Of a stretch of 64,000 nt of DNA, positions 32,777-42,162 are shown one piece after another (position 1 is the stretch's first letter; each line of letters opens with the position of its first letter). The notes under the pieces were generated by a model. The model had not been told where the DNA came from and did not search any database. It saw only the letters and a list, made by a program, of their open reading frames with translations. A program made the position numbers and the translations under genes. Source of the DNA: Kutzneria sp. CA-103260 (GTDB lineage: Bacteria; Actinomycetota; Actinomycetes; Mycobacteriales; Pseudonocardiaceae); the NCBI RefSeq assembly GCF_018263855.1, contig NZ_CP073318.1, forward strand, positions 5,332,001 to 5,396,000. Direction: 5' to 3'.

Positions 32777-35127
32777 GGCCCCTCCCAGTCCAGCGACAGT
32801 CCTTTGTACGTCACACCATCAGACCAGAACACCGGCTCCGCCGGGGCGGGATCGCCGACCACGCACACCCAGGCCGTGCCGGGACCGTTGGGCCGCAGCT
32901 CCTGGTAGGCGTCCGGACCGGTGGTGACGATCCGCGCGCCGCCCTCGCAGGCCAGCGCCACGATGCCGGCGCCGCGACGGCCGATCGTCCACACCCCGCG
33001 CTGTTCCCAGGAGTCCAGTGTGGACAGTGGGAACCAGGCGTGGGTGTAGCCCATCGGGTCGTCCGGCGGGATCCGGTACAGGGCCAGCACCACGTCCCGG
33101 AACTGCCGGGCCCGGGGCAGGATCCGGTTGCCGGCCCAGGCGTTGGGCCGGGCCGAGGAGCTGGTCGACGAGTTCGGCGCGTGGGTGACGTAGACCTGCG
33201 TCTCCGACCCCAGCGTGGCGCCCCAGACGTGCTCCTGGAGCCCGGGCAGGCCGGCTCGGTAATCCTCCACTGTGGACAACATCACGTCGGACGTCTTGTA
33301 CACCACGATGTCCGAGTGGTAAGGCCGCGAGAGCAGGTCGTGCTCGAAGCGGTACTCGCCCGCCGAGCTGATCCGCACCAGCTCCCGCGCCTCGGGCGCC
33401 GCCGGGAGCTGGTACTTCACCGCGGTGGCCAGTGCCGTCGCCGGCAGCACGGCGTTGTTCAACGCGCCCATGCCGTAGCACAACCACAGGATCGGGGCGG
33501 TCTCCTCGAACCGTGACGACCGCACGGTGTTCACGTACGACCGGCCGTGCGCGGCCCCGTTGACGCCCCGCCACGACGTGACGTGCAACCCGGTCAGGAT
33601 CCGGTCCAGTAGCACGCGGGCGTCGGCCACCAGCGACGGCTCCCCGGCGAACTCCACAATGGACACCAGGGCCAGCGCGTCGATGGCGAGGTAGGCGTTG
33701 GAGTTGAACTCGCTGAAGCCGCCGGCCAGCCGGCGCCGGATCCACTCCGCCGCCAGCTCGTGGCCGTGCGCGGCGTGGTCCGAGCCGGTCCAGCCGGTGT
33801 TGCCGAACACCTCACCGGGGAACAGCGAGCCGGCCAGCAGCTCGGCGGTGTGCCACACCAGCTGGTGGTTCTCGGTGAAGTAGCACATGGCGTCCAGGCC
33901 GGGCTGGTCGATCCAGTACTTGAAGCCCAGCAGCGCGGCCCGCACCTCGTCCCGCAGCCCTGGATCCCAGTGCTCGGCCCCGACGCGGTGCAGCAGGGTG
34001 ATCAGCCCGACCGCCTCGAAGTCGGCGCAGTCGGCCCGGCTGGCGATCATCCACAGCGACCGCTCCAGGGCCTCGGCACGCACCCGGCCGGCGGCGAGGG
34101 CGGTCGCCACGCTCGGCGTGGTCGTCTGCACGTGCGCGAGCAGTTCGGCCCGCCATTGTTCCGGCGAGCCAACGGGTTCCGGCCGGTAGCGCGGCGGCAG
34201 CACCGCGATCGGGAACTCCCGGAACACCGGCGAGCGGTCGTCGTCCACCGACACCCGCAGCACCACCTCGCCGCTGGCCAGCATCGACGCCGACCCCACG
34301 GCCCCTTCGGCGTCCTCGCCCAGATCGCCCAGATCGACCAGCCGCGCGGTCGCCCGGCCATCGGTCAACGTCACGACCTCGCGGCCGACGCGGAGCCGGG
34401 CATCAGCGGGACCGGTCAGCTCCACCGCGCCGTCGACCGTGCCCCAGGTCGGCGTGCCGACCGCGGACAGGATCCGCTCCGCCTCGGCGGCCACCCGTTC
34501 GTCCGCACCGGGGCTGGGAATCACCACCCGCACCGGCAGGCCGCCGACCCGCAGCCGCACGACCTGGCGGCACTCGCGGAAGCCGACCTGCCAGGACGTC
34601 ACCACGACCTGGGAGATCCCGGACGGCAGCCAGACCCGCACCTCGTGCTCGGCCGGCTCCATGTAGGTGACGGTGTCCGCGTGCAGCAGCAGTTCACCGT
34701 TGACGTGCAGCAACACCGGGCCGGTGCTGGCCACCTTCAAGGTCCGCCATTCGGCCTGGTCTATCTCGAAGGCCGTGCCGGCGACGGCGGTGCGGTAGGT
34801 CGGCGTGAAGCAGAATTCGCTCCAATCGACCAAACCGTCCATTCCGGTGTGAATGCGACGGAATTTCGGGCCTTCTACGACTTCGGGCGGCGGCTGGTCG
34901 ACCGGCAACGGCCGGTTCAGATAGAGCCGGCGCTTCAACGGGGTGACGTCCGGGCCGTTGGTGAGCACCCACCGGCCGTCGTCTCCCCAGGGCGAACCCG
35001 TGGCGGCCACACCGAGATCCGCGTCGGGCACCGGCGCGGCGATCACCGGCCGCACCACCCAATCGAGTACCGATCCCATTACTGACAGTCGATGAGTTGT
35101 GCGTCCATCCGTGGCCACGATGCCCAT
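32773..35127 (-). CDS. Large (alpha/alpha)-toroid-like protein, putative polysaccharide lyase
   Basis: I do not recognise a named family with certainty. The 784-residue protein has an N-terminal beta-rich region (1-310), a helical middle like the incomplete toroids of heparinase/alginate lyases (about 330-560) and a beta-sandwich end. The middle has family-like motifs YFTENHQLVWHTAELLAG and FSEFNSNAYLAIDALALVS. Asn-His in ENHQ, Tyr-containing HGRSYVN and RPYHSD are plausible catalytic residues. No signal peptide is present. The stop overlaps the GH105 start, and GH105 enzymes act on lyase products, so a lyase role is the best guess; a hydrolase is possible. The start could instead be the ATG at 35079 (MGSVLDW). 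Confidence 0.6.
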   Translation of the reverse strand: MGIVATDGRTTHRLSVMGSVLDWVVRPVIAAPVPDADLGVAATGSPWGDDGRWVLTNGPDVTPLKRRLYLNRPLPVDQPPPEVVEGPKFRRIHTGMDGLVDWSEFCFTPTYRTAVAGTAFEIDQAEWRTLKVASTGPVLLHVNGELLLHADTVTYMEPAEHEVRVWLPSGISQVVVTSWQVGFRECRQVVRLRVGGLPVRVVIPSPGADERVAAEAERILSAVGTPTWGTVDGAVELTGPADARLRVGREVVTLTDGRATARLVDLGDLGEDAEGAVGSASMLASGEVVLRVSVDDDRSPVFREFPIAVLPPRYRPEPVGSPEQWRAELLAHVQTTTPSVATALAAGRVRAEALERSLWMIASRADCADFEAVGLITLLHRVGAEHWDPGLRDEVRAALLGFKYWIDQPGLDAMCYFTENHQLVWHTAELLAGSLFPGEVFGNTGWTGSDHAAHGHELAAEWIRRRLAGGFSEFNSNAYLAIDALALVSIVEFAGEPSLVADARVLLDRILTGLHVTSWRGVNGAAHGRSYVNTVRSSRFEETAPILWLCYGMGALNNAVLPATALATAVKYQLPAAPEARELVRISSAGEYRFEHDLLSRPYHSDIVVYKTSDVMLSTVEDYRAGLPGLQEHVWGATLGSETQVYVTHAPNSSTSSSARPNAWAGNRILPRARQFRDVVLALYRIPPDDPMGYTHAWFPLSTLDSWEQRGVWTIGRRGAGIVALACEGGARIVTTGPDAYQELRPNGPGTAWVCVVGDPAPAEPVFWSDGVTYKGLSLDWEGP

Positions 35128-35129
35128 TC

Positions 35130-35144
35130 TGTCCGACTAGGACA
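35130..35144. promoter_or_regulatory. Inverted repeat before the lyase-like gene
   Basis: TGTCC and GGACA flank GACTA just upstream of the first ATG. The dyad lies in the 114-base divergent gap shared with efeO. It could be a GntR- or LacI-type site for the lyase-GH105 pair; its nearness to the ATG also supports the later start. Confidence 0.4.
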
Positions 35145-35173
35145 AACAATGCGTGACGAGCGGGCCAACACCG

Positions 35174-35202
35174 TTCGACTCCCGTGACAGCCCCCTTAGG
35201 AT
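35174..35202 (+). promoter_or_regulatory. Probable efeO promoter
   Basis: TTCGAC (-35) and TAGGAT (-10) are 17 bases apart, about 40 bases before the GTG start. The -10 overlaps CCTTAGGATT, which is only a half-match to the iron regulator (IdeR/DtxR) box, so iron control is not shown. Confidence 0.4.
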
Positions 35203-35241
35203 TCCCCACGATAGAAATCGTCGATCACCAGGAGCGACCCC

Positions 35242-36366
35242 GTGCGCACTCCCCGTCCGCTGCCGGCGGCGATCGCCTTGGTCGGGGTGGCGGCGGTCGT
35301 GACGGTGGCGGTGTGGCGGCCCTGGGAAGGCTCCGCCGACGCGGCCAGCGGCCCGCCCCAGATCACCGTGTCCCGAAGCCAGTGCGGCCAGGGGTGGACC
35401 GACGCGAAGACCGGCCGGCAGACGTTCACGCTGCGCAACACCGGGGACGCGGCGGCCGAGGTCGACCTGGTCGAGCTCGGCAGCAACAAGGTGTACGGGG
35501 AGCTGGAGGGCCTGGGCCCGAACACCAGCGCGCCGATGGACGTCCAGCTGGGCGCCGGCCAGTACGCCTTCCGCTGCCTGATCGAGGACACCGACGCGAT
35601 CACTGGTCCGAGTGTCACGCTGACGGGTGACTCGAAGAGCGGTCCGGCCGCGGTGGCCGTGACTAAGAACGACATGCTGCCGCTGGTGAAGCAGTACGAG
35701 GCCGCCGTCGCCAGCGGCGTCGCCGACCTGGCCGCCAAGACCGACAAGCTGCGCGGCGACGTGGACGCCGGCAATCTCGACGCCGCCCGCGCCGACTGGC
35801 TGCCGGCGCACCTGGCCTACAACTCCCTTGGCGCGGCCTACGACGCCTTCGGCGACTTCGCCGACAAGATCGACGGCTCCGACGCCGGCTTCCACCCGCT
35901 CGAGAAGGGCTTGTGGCACAACGCCGCCGCCGGTGACCTGAAGCCGATCGCCGACCAGCTGGCCGACTCCGTGCGCGGCCTGGCCGACGACCTGCCCAAC
36001 GAACAGGTGGATCCGAACGATCTCGGGCTGCGGGCCCACGAGATCATGGAGAACGCCCTCCAGTTCGAGCTGACCGGGGAGAACGACCAGGGCAGCGGCA
36101 CCAGCCTGAACACCGCGCTGGCCAACCTCGACGGCACGGCCAAGGTGCTAGCCATCCTGGACCCGGTGCTCCAGCCCCGCTACCCCGACCTGCCCCAGGT
36201 GCGGAAGTGGGCGGACCGGACCCGCGCGCTGCTGACCGCGCACCAGAACACCCCGGTCGGCCAGCTGGACCAGGCCACCCGGGAACAGCTCAACGGCGCC
36301 GTCGGCGAACTGCTGGAGAAGCTCGCCCCGGTCGCCGCCATCCTCGAAGTTCGGAGAGATTCATGA
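35242..36366 (+). CDS. efeO: Iron uptake lipoprotein/periplasmic protein EfeO
   Basis: This 374-residue exported protein has an N-terminal membrane anchor or signal (about 9-25), a cupredoxin-like domain (about 40-130) and a C-terminal imelysin/M75 domain. The M75 metal region contains [23 protein letters not shown] and [10 protein letters not shown]. EfeO binds ferrous or ferric iron outside the cell and passes it to the EfeU permease. The GTG start has CAGGAG upstream. The stop overlaps the efeB start (ATGA), so both are coupled. EfeU, usually the first gene of the efeUOB operon, is absent here; the gene upstream is the divergent lyase-like one. Confidence 0.92.
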   Translation: MRTPRPLPAAIALVGVAAVVTVAVWRPWEGSADAASGPPQITVSRSQCGQGWTDAKTGRQTFTLRNTGDAAAEVDLVELGSNKVYGELEGLGPNTSAPMDVQLGAGQYAFRCLIEDTDAITGPSVTLTGDSKSGPAAVAVTKNDMLPLVKQYEAAVASGVADLAAKTDKLRGDVDAGNLDAARADWLPAHLAYNSLGAAYDAFGDFADKIDGSDAGFHPLEKGLWHNAAAGDLKPIADQLADSVRGLADDLPNEQVDPNDLGLRAHEIMENALQFELTGENDQGSGTSLNTALANLDGTAKVLAILDPVLQPRYPDLPQVRKWADRTRALLTAHQNTPVGQLDQATREQLNGAVGELLEKLAPVAAILEVRRDS

Positions 36367-37556
36367 CCGGCCTCGGCCGCCGTTCCTTCCTGCGCGGCGC
36401 GATCGTCGGCGCCGGCGCGGCGGCGGTGACCGGGCTGTCGGTGTCCGCCGACGCCGCCACCTCGAACTCCGTTGCGTTCCACGGGGTTCACCAGGCCGGC
36501 ATCGACACCCCGCAGCAGAAGCAGGCCGTCTTCGCCTCGTTCGACGTGATCGCGGCGGACAAGGGCGAGCTCACCGATCTGCTCCAGACGCTGACCGACC
36601 GGGCCCGGCTGCTGACCGCCGGCGGCGCGCTGCCGCCGCTGGGGATCACGGCCCCGCCGGCCGATTCCGGGGTGCTCGGACCGGACATGCCGGGCGACGA
36701 CCTGACCGTCACGGTCGGCCTCGGCGCGTCGCTGTTCGACGACCGGTACGGCATCAAGGAACGCAAGCCGGCCAAGCTGACGGCGATGAAGGAATTCCCC
36801 AACGACAGCCTGGACGACAGCCTGTGCCACGGGGACCTGAGCCTGCAGCTGTGCGCCACCGAGACCGACACCGTGCTGCACGCGCTGCGGGACATCGCCC
36901 GGCACACCCGCGGCGGGATGCAGCTGCGCTGGCGGGTGGACGGCTTCCAGAGCCCGCCGCGGCCCTCGGGCACGCAGCGCAACCTGATGGGCTTCAAGGA
37001 CGGCATCGTCAAGCCGGTGCCGGCCGACTTCGACAAGCTCGTGTGGGTCGGCAAGGGCAACGGCGAGCCGGCCTGGACCGAGGGCGGCAGCTACCAGGTG
37101 CTGCGCCAGATCCGGATGCTGGTCGAGTTCTGGGACCGGGTCTCGGTCAGCGAGCAGGAGAACATGTTCGGCCGCCGCCGGGACTCCGGCGCGCCGCTGG
37201 ACGGCAACACCGAGACCGACGTGCCGAACTACCCGGCCGACCCGACCGGCGGCGCGATCCCGCTGACCAGCCACATCCGCAAGGCCAACCCGCGCACCAC
37301 CGACACCGCGGACAGCCAGTTCCTGCGCCGCGGCTACAACTACGACAAGGGCACCGACTCGGTCGGGGACCTGGACATGGGGCTGTTGTTCTGCGGTTAC
37401 CAGCAGGACATCGCCCGGCAGTTCGAGGCCGTGCAGACCCGGCTGGCCGACGAGCCCCTCGTCGACTACATCCGGCCGGTCGGCGGCGGTTATTTCTTCG
37501 CGCTTCCCGGTGTTCGGGACAGCAACGACCACTTCGGCCGGTCGTTGCTCGCATGA
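36363..37556 (+). CDS. efeB: Tat-exported DyP-type heme peroxidase EfeB
   Basis: This 397-residue peroxidase has a twin-arginine signal ([27 protein letters not shown]), so it is folded with heme in the cytoplasm and exported. DyP motifs are [12 protein letters not shown] (the GxxDG with the distal Asp) and the Arg/Phe region [25 protein letters not shown]. The last third, [12 protein letters not shown] and [22 protein letters not shown], is also family-typical. EfeB works with EfeO in iron uptake, oxidising Fe(II) or acting on heme. The ATG overlaps the efeO stop. A phospholipase-type lipoprotein gene follows 20 bases later and may share the transcript. Confidence 0.93.
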   Translation: MTGLGRRSFLRGAIVGAGAAAVTGLSVSADAATSNSVAFHGVHQAGIDTPQQKQAVFASFDVIAADKGELTDLLQTLTDRARLLTAGGALPPLGITAPPADSGVLGPDMPGDDLTVTVGLGASLFDDRYGIKERKPAKLTAMKEFPNDSLDDSLCHGDLSLQLCATETDTVLHALRDIARHTRGGMQLRWRVDGFQSPPRPSGTQRNLMGFKDGIVKPVPADFDKLVWVGKGNGEPAWTEGGSYQVLRQIRMLVEFWDRVSVSEQENMFGRRRDSGAPLDGNTETDVPNYPADPTGGAIPLTSHIRKANPRTTDTADSQFLRRGYNYDKGTDSVGDLDMGLLFCGYQQDIARQFEAVQTRLADEPLVDYIRPVGGGYFFALPGVRDSNDHFGRSLLA

Positions 37557-37576
37557 GTCACTCAGGAGGAGAAGGC

Positions 37577-39184
37577 ATGCGTGCAAGACGCCGTGTCCTG
37601 GCCACGGCCGCCGTGGCCGCGACGGGCTTGTTGCTGGCCGCCTGCGGCGGCGGTGACACCAACCAGGTGGCCAACGCCGCCGATTCGTACCAGTTGGTCC
37701 ACCCGACCACGCCGATCCAGCACGTGGTGGTGATCTTCGGCGAGAACATCTCGTTCGACCACTACTTCGGCACGTACCCGAACGCCACCAACGCGGACGG
37801 CACCCCGTTCAAGGCGGCGCCGGGCACGCCCAAGGTCAACGGGCTGTCCAAGCAGCTGCTGACCGACAACCCGAACGCCTACGACCCCAAGCGGCTCTCG
37901 CCGTCGCAGGCCCTGACCTGCGACCAGAACCACAGCTACGGTCCGGAGCAGAAGGCCGTCAACGGCGGCAAGATGGACAAGTTCGTCGAGAACACCGAGA
38001 CGGACAAGTGCACCGGCCAGCCGGTTCTGTTCGGCGAGCCCGGCCTGGTGATGGACTACTACGACGGCAACACCGTCACCGCGATGTGGAACTACGCCCA
38101 GCACTACGCGCTGAGCGACAACTCCTTCGACACGGTGTACGGCCCGTCCACCCCGGGCGCGCTCAACCTGATCTCCGGCCAGACCCACGGCGGTCAGGCG
38201 ATGGACCCGAAGACCGGCAAGCCCACCACGGACGCCTACGCGGTGCAGTCGCCGGACAAGAACGGCATCGGGACCATCACCAACGACCCCGACCCGTTCT
38301 ACGACGACTGCTCCAACACCAACGGGACGGCGTCGAACAACCTGGCCGCGATGCACGGCCAGAACATCGGTGACCTGCTCAACCAGAAGCACGTCACCTG
38401 GGGCTGGTTCCAGGGCGGCTTCGCGCCGACCAGCCAGAACAACGGCAAGGCCGTCTGCGGCGCCAAGCACGCCAACGTCGGCGGCAACGCGGCGCTGGAC
38501 TACAGCCCGCACCACGAGCCGTTCCAGTACTACCAGTCCACGGCCAACCCGAAGCACCTGCCGCCGTCGTCGGTGAGCGCCATCGGTCACACCGACCAGG
38601 CCAACCACCAGTACGACACGTCGGACTTCGACAAGGCCGTGGCGGCCAACAACCTGCCGTCGGTGAGCTTCCTGAAGGCCGGCGAGTACCAGGACGGCCA
38701 CGCCGGCTACTCCGACCCGCTGGACGAGCAGGCGTTCATCGTCAAGGAGATCAACCAGCTCCAGAAGTCCAAGGAGTGGTCCTCCACCGCGGTCATCCTG
38801 GCCTACGACGACTCCGACGGCTGGTACGACCACGTCAAGCCGCCGACGGTGAACGGCTCCAAGGACGCCGCTCTGGACCAGGCGGCGCTGTGCGGCCACA
38901 GCCTGGTCGCCGGCGGCTACGCCGACCGCTGCGGCTACGGCCCGCGCCTGCCGTTGCTGGTGGTCTCGCCCTACGCCAAGACCAACCACGTGGACCACAC
39001 GCTGACCGACCAGACCTCGGTGCTGAAGTTCATCGAGCAGAACTGGCGGACCGGCGAGATCGGCGACCACTCGTTCGACCAGCGCGCCGGCAGCCTGTTC
39101 GACATGTTCAACTTCTGGCAGCGCCCGAACAACAAGCAGCTGATCCTGGACCCGAAGACCGGGGCCGTGGTCAGCAACCACTGA
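37577..39184 (+). CDS. Phospholipase C/acid phosphatase-type lipoprotein (phosphoesterase family)
   Basis: This 535-residue secreted lipoprotein has the lipobox LLAAC. Its alkaline phosphatase-like PF04185 domain is the one found in non-haemolytic phospholipase C and Francisella AcpA. The opening metal-binding motif is VVVIFGENISFDHYFGTYP; later ones are QHYALSDNSFDTVYGPSTPGALNLISGQTH and ILAYDDSDGWYDHVKPP. Substrate may be phospholipids, phosphodiesters or phosphomonoesters. The ATG is preceded by AGGAGGAGAAGG. It may be transcribed with efeOB, which is 20 bases upstream. A strong terminator follows. Confidence 0.9.
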   Translation: MRARRRVLATAAVAATGLLLAACGGGDTNQVANAADSYQLVHPTTPIQHVVVIFGENISFDHYFGTYPNATNADGTPFKAAPGTPKVNGLSKQLLTDNPNAYDPKRLSPSQALTCDQNHSYGPEQKAVNGGKMDKFVENTETDKCTGQPVLFGEPGLVMDYYDGNTVTAMWNYAQHYALSDNSFDTVYGPSTPGALNLISGQTHGGQAMDPKTGKPTTDAYAVQSPDKNGIGTITNDPDPFYDDCSNTNGTASNNLAAMHGQNIGDLLNQKHVTWGWFQGGFAPTSQNNGKAVCGAKHANVGGNAALDYSPHHEPFQYYQSTANPKHLPPSSVSAIGHTDQANHQYDTSDFDKAVAANNLPSVSFLKAGEYQDGHAGYSDPLDEQAFIVKEINQLQKSKEWSSTAVILAYDDSDGWYDHVKPPTVNGSKDAALDQAALCGHSLVAGGYADRCGYGPRLPLLVVSPYAKTNHVDHTLTDQTSVLKFIEQNWRTGEIGDHSFDQRAGSLFDMFNFWQRPNNKQLILDPKTGAVVSNH

Positions 39185-39198
39185 TCGCACTGATCCGG

Positions 39199-39235
39199 GA
39201 ACGCCCCGCTCCTTTTTCTGAGGAGTGGGGCGTTC
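39199..39235 (+). terminator. Rho-independent terminator after the phospholipase gene
   Basis: GAACGCCCCGCTCCT pairs with AGGAGTGGGGCGTTC (one G-U pair) across TTTTCTG and is followed by TTCT. This is the clearest terminator in the window and closes the efeO-efeB-phospholipase unit. Confidence 0.9.
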
Positions 39236-39326
39236 TTCTGTGCCCTTACCGCCACTCACGCTAGGCAACGACTCCATCACCGGCGAAGATGGGAGGTCCG
39301 GGGCGAGGGCGATCGGAACGGTGGTC

Positions 39327-42161
39327 ATGGGCGGCGGGGGAAATCCGGGGACGGCCGTCCGGCTGCTGGGCCGGATCCAGGTGCTCAACGGGGCCACGGC
39401 GGTCGACCTGGGCCCGTCCGGGCCGCGCTCGGTGTTCGCGGTGCTGGCCTTGCGCGCCAACACAACCGTGACCCTGGACGAGCTGATCTCCGCCCTGTGG
39501 GGCGAAACGCCGCCGCGGACCGCCGAGGGTGGCATCTACTCGCACGTCTCGACACTGCGCAAGGCGCTGGAACCGGGCCGTGGCCGCAAGGACGAGCCGC
39601 GGGTGCTGACCAGCAGTCGCGCCGGGTATTGCCTGCTGCTGCCACCGGATTCCGTGGACGCGTTCCGGTTCCAGACCGCGGCCGCCGAGGCCCGGCGCTG
39701 TTGGACGGCCAACGACTTCGACGGCGCGCTGATCCACTGCGACCGCGCGCTGCGGGAGTGGGGCGGGCCGCCGCTCGGTGGGGCGGCCGGGCCGTTCGCC
39801 GAGGCCGAGCGGTCCCGCCTGGAACTGCTGGAGCTGGATCTCGCGGAGCTGCGGTGCGCGGCACTGCTGGAGACCGGGGCCACCGGCGGCGCGGTCGCCG
39901 CGCTGGCCACGCTCACCGCCCAGCACCCGTTGCGGGAACGGCTGCACGAGCTGCTGATGCTGGCCCTGCTGCGCACCGGGCGGCCAGCCGAGGCAATCGA
40001 GGCGTACCAACGGATTCGGGAACGTCTGGTCGAGGAACTGGGCGTGGAACCGGGCCCGGCGCTGCGTCAGATGCACGAGCGCGTGCGGGCCGGCGAGGAC
40101 GCCGAGCCGACGGCTTTCCCACTCCCCCGCGTGACGCCCGCGCAGCTGCCGCACGGCGTCGCGGAATTCACCGGTCGCGAGGCCGAACTGGCACGGCTGG
40201 GCGAGCTGTGCGCGGAGGCGTCCGGCGCGGCGCACGGCGGATCGGTGGTGATCTCGGCCATCGACGGCGCGGCCGGCGTCGGCAAGACCGCGCTGGCCAT
40301 CCACCTCGCGCACCGGGTCTCCGGCGATTTCCCGGACGGCCAATTGTTCGTCGACCTCCGCGGTTTCGACCCGCACTTCTCGCCGGTCACGCCGGAGGAC
40401 GCGCTGGGCCATCTGCTGCGCGGCCTCGGCGCGCAGGCCGACACCCAGCACACCGGGTTGGCCGCGCAGTCGGCGCTGTACCGCTCGCTGCTGGCCGGCC
40501 GTCGACTCCTTGTGGTGCTGGACAACGCCGTCAGCGCCGAGCAGGTCCGCCCGCTGCTGCCGGCCTCGCCGGGCTGCCTCGCCCTGGTGACCAGCCGCAA
40601 CCGGCTGGCCGGGCTGGTGGCCCGGGACGGCGCGACCCGGCTCAGCCTCGACGTGCTCCAGCCGGCGGAGTCCCTGGCGCTGCTGCGCCGCGTTCTCGGG
40701 TCCGCGCGGGTGGCGGTCGACGTCGAGGACGCGCGGGCCCTGGCCGAGTTCTGCGGCCATCTGCCGCTGGCGCTGCGGATCGCCGCCGAGCGGGTCATCG
40801 GCCAGCGCGGCATCGCGCATCTCGTGGAGGAGTTGCGGGCGGAGCGGGACCGACTGGACGCACTGTCCATTTTGGATGATGAGTCCTCGGTGCTCCGGAC
40901 CGTGTTCTCCTGGTCGTACCAGTCGCTCAAACCCGAGGAGGCCCGGGCGTTCCGGCTGCTCGGTCTGCACCCGTCGGTGGAGTTCGGCGTGACCGAGGCG
41001 GCCGTCCTGCTCGACGTCCCGGTGCCGGACGCCCGGCGGCTGCTGGCCGGGCTGGCCCAGTCGCACCTGCTGGAGCCGGTCGCCCGCGATCGCCACCGGT
41101 TCCACGACCTGCTGCGGATCTACGCCGCCGAGTGCGCGGAGCGGGACGAGGCCGGGGTGGCCATCGACCAGGCCGTCCGGCGGCTGGCGCGCTGGTGCCT
41201 GGCCTCGGCCGCCGCCGCCCGCGAGGTGCTGACCCCGGAACTCGGCCCGATCGAGCTGGAGCCGCCGGAGCACCCGCCGTTCGCCCCCAACGGCTACGAG
41301 GACGCGCAGGCCTGGACCAATCGTGAGCTGGCGGCCCTGGCCGACGTGCTGCGGCTGGCCGTGGACCGCGGCCTCGACGCGTACGCGGCCAAACTCGCCA
41401 GCGCGCTGGGCAGCCTGTGCCACTGCACCAGCCGCTGGCCGGAATGGCTTCGCATAGCCGAAATCGGGCTGGCCGCGGCCGAGCGGGCCGGCGACCGGCT
41501 CAGCGTGGCCCGCCTGCACAACGACGCCGGGGTCGTGCACCACTTCCTCGGGCACGGCGACCAAGCCGTGGCCTGCCACCAGAAAGCGGCCGGTCTGCTG
41601 ACCGAGCTGGCCGAACTGGGCGAGGGCAACCAGGAGGCCATCGCGGCCAACCTGGCCGTGGCCTACCTGATGATGGGCCTGCGGCTGGACGCGCTGCCGC
41701 TGTTGCAGGACGCCCTGGCGATCGCCCGCCGGCAGGACAGCCTGTTCGTCGAGGCCGCCGTCTCCGAAGCGCTCAGCGCCGTGCTGTCCAGGCAGGGCCG
41801 GCACGACGAGGCGATCGAGCACGGGCTGCGATGCGTGGCCCTGGCCCGGCAGACCGGGTCCGAGCACATGCTCGCGCACGGCATGGCCCAGATCGGCGGG
41901 GCCTGCCGGCGAGCCGGCCGGCTGGACGAGGCGATCAAGCATCTCGACGACGCCCTCCAGCTGTGGCGGGGCCTGGGCGACCGCTGGGGCGAGGTGCACA
42001 GCCGGCATTCCCTGGCCCGTGCGCTCCACGAGGCCGGCCAGCCGGACCGCGCCCGCCTGCTGCTCACCGAGGCGCTGGACCTCGTGCGGACGTCCGGACG
42101 CCCCGCCGTCTACGAACGCGAGGCCGGTGCGATCCGTGCGCTGTTGGCGACAATCGGCTGA
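39327..42161 (+). CDS. SARP/AfsR-type regulator with NB-ARC and TPR domains
   Basis: This 944-residue regulator has an N-terminal winged-helix OmpR-type DNA-binding domain (about 5-95) and a bacterial transcriptional activator domain (BTAD, about 100-245). An NB-ARC/STAND ATPase follows, with P-loop GAAGVGKTAL near residue 316 and Walker B LLVVLDN. The C-terminal half is TPR repeats. Such proteins activate antibiotic or development genes after ligand or phosphorylation signals. The start is not certain: ATG here begins MGGGGNPGTAVRLLGRIQ, and a GTG two codons upstream is possible. No biosynthetic cluster lies beside it in this window. Its stop is one base from the convergent kinase stop. Confidence 0.9.
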   Translation: MGGGGNPGTAVRLLGRIQVLNGATAVDLGPSGPRSVFAVLALRANTTVTLDELISALWGETPPRTAEGGIYSHVSTLRKALEPGRGRKDEPRVLTSSRAGYCLLLPPDSVDAFRFQTAAAEARRCWTANDFDGALIHCDRALREWGGPPLGGAAGPFAEAERSRLELLELDLAELRCAALLETGATGGAVAALATLTAQHPLRERLHELLMLALLRTGRPAEAIEAYQRIRERLVEELGVEPGPALRQMHERVRAGEDAEPTAFPLPRVTPAQLPHGVAEFTGREAELARLGELCAEASGAAHGGSVVISAIDGAAGVGKTALAIHLAHRVSGDFPDGQLFVDLRGFDPHFSPVTPEDALGHLLRGLGAQADTQHTGLAAQSALYRSLLAGRRLLVVLDNAVSAEQVRPLLPASPGCLALVTSRNRLAGLVARDGATRLSLDVLQPAESLALLRRVLGSARVAVDVEDARALAEFCGHLPLALRIAAERVIGQRGIAHLVEELRAERDRLDALSILDDESSVLRTVFSWSYQSLKPEEARAFRLLGLHPSVEFGVTEAAVLLDVPVPDARRLLAGLAQSHLLEPVARDRHRFHDLLRIYAAECAERDEAGVAIDQAVRRLARWCLASAAAAREVLTPELGPIELEPPEHPPFAPNGYEDAQAWTNRELAALADVLRLAVDRGLDAYAAKLASALGSLCHCTSRWPEWLRIAEIGLAAAERAGDRLSVARLHNDAGVVHHFLGHGDQAVACHQKAAGLLTELAELGEGNQEAIAANLAVAYLMMGLRLDALPLLQDALAIARRQDSLFVEAAVSEALSAVLSRQGRHDEAIEHGLRCVALARQTGSEHMLAHGMAQIGGACRRAGRLDEAIKHLDDALQLWRGLGDRWGEVHSRHSLARALHEAGQPDRARLLLTEALDLVRTSGRPAVYEREAGAIRALLATIG

Positions 42162-42162
42162 G

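Noticed and set aside
35191-35205. IdeR/DtxR iron box before efeO
   Set aside because: Only a half-match (CCTTAGGATT); the inverted second half is missing.
37562-39535. Long antisense frame over the phospholipase gene
   Set aside because: Val/Arg-rich shadow, and it would run through the terminator at 39199-39235.
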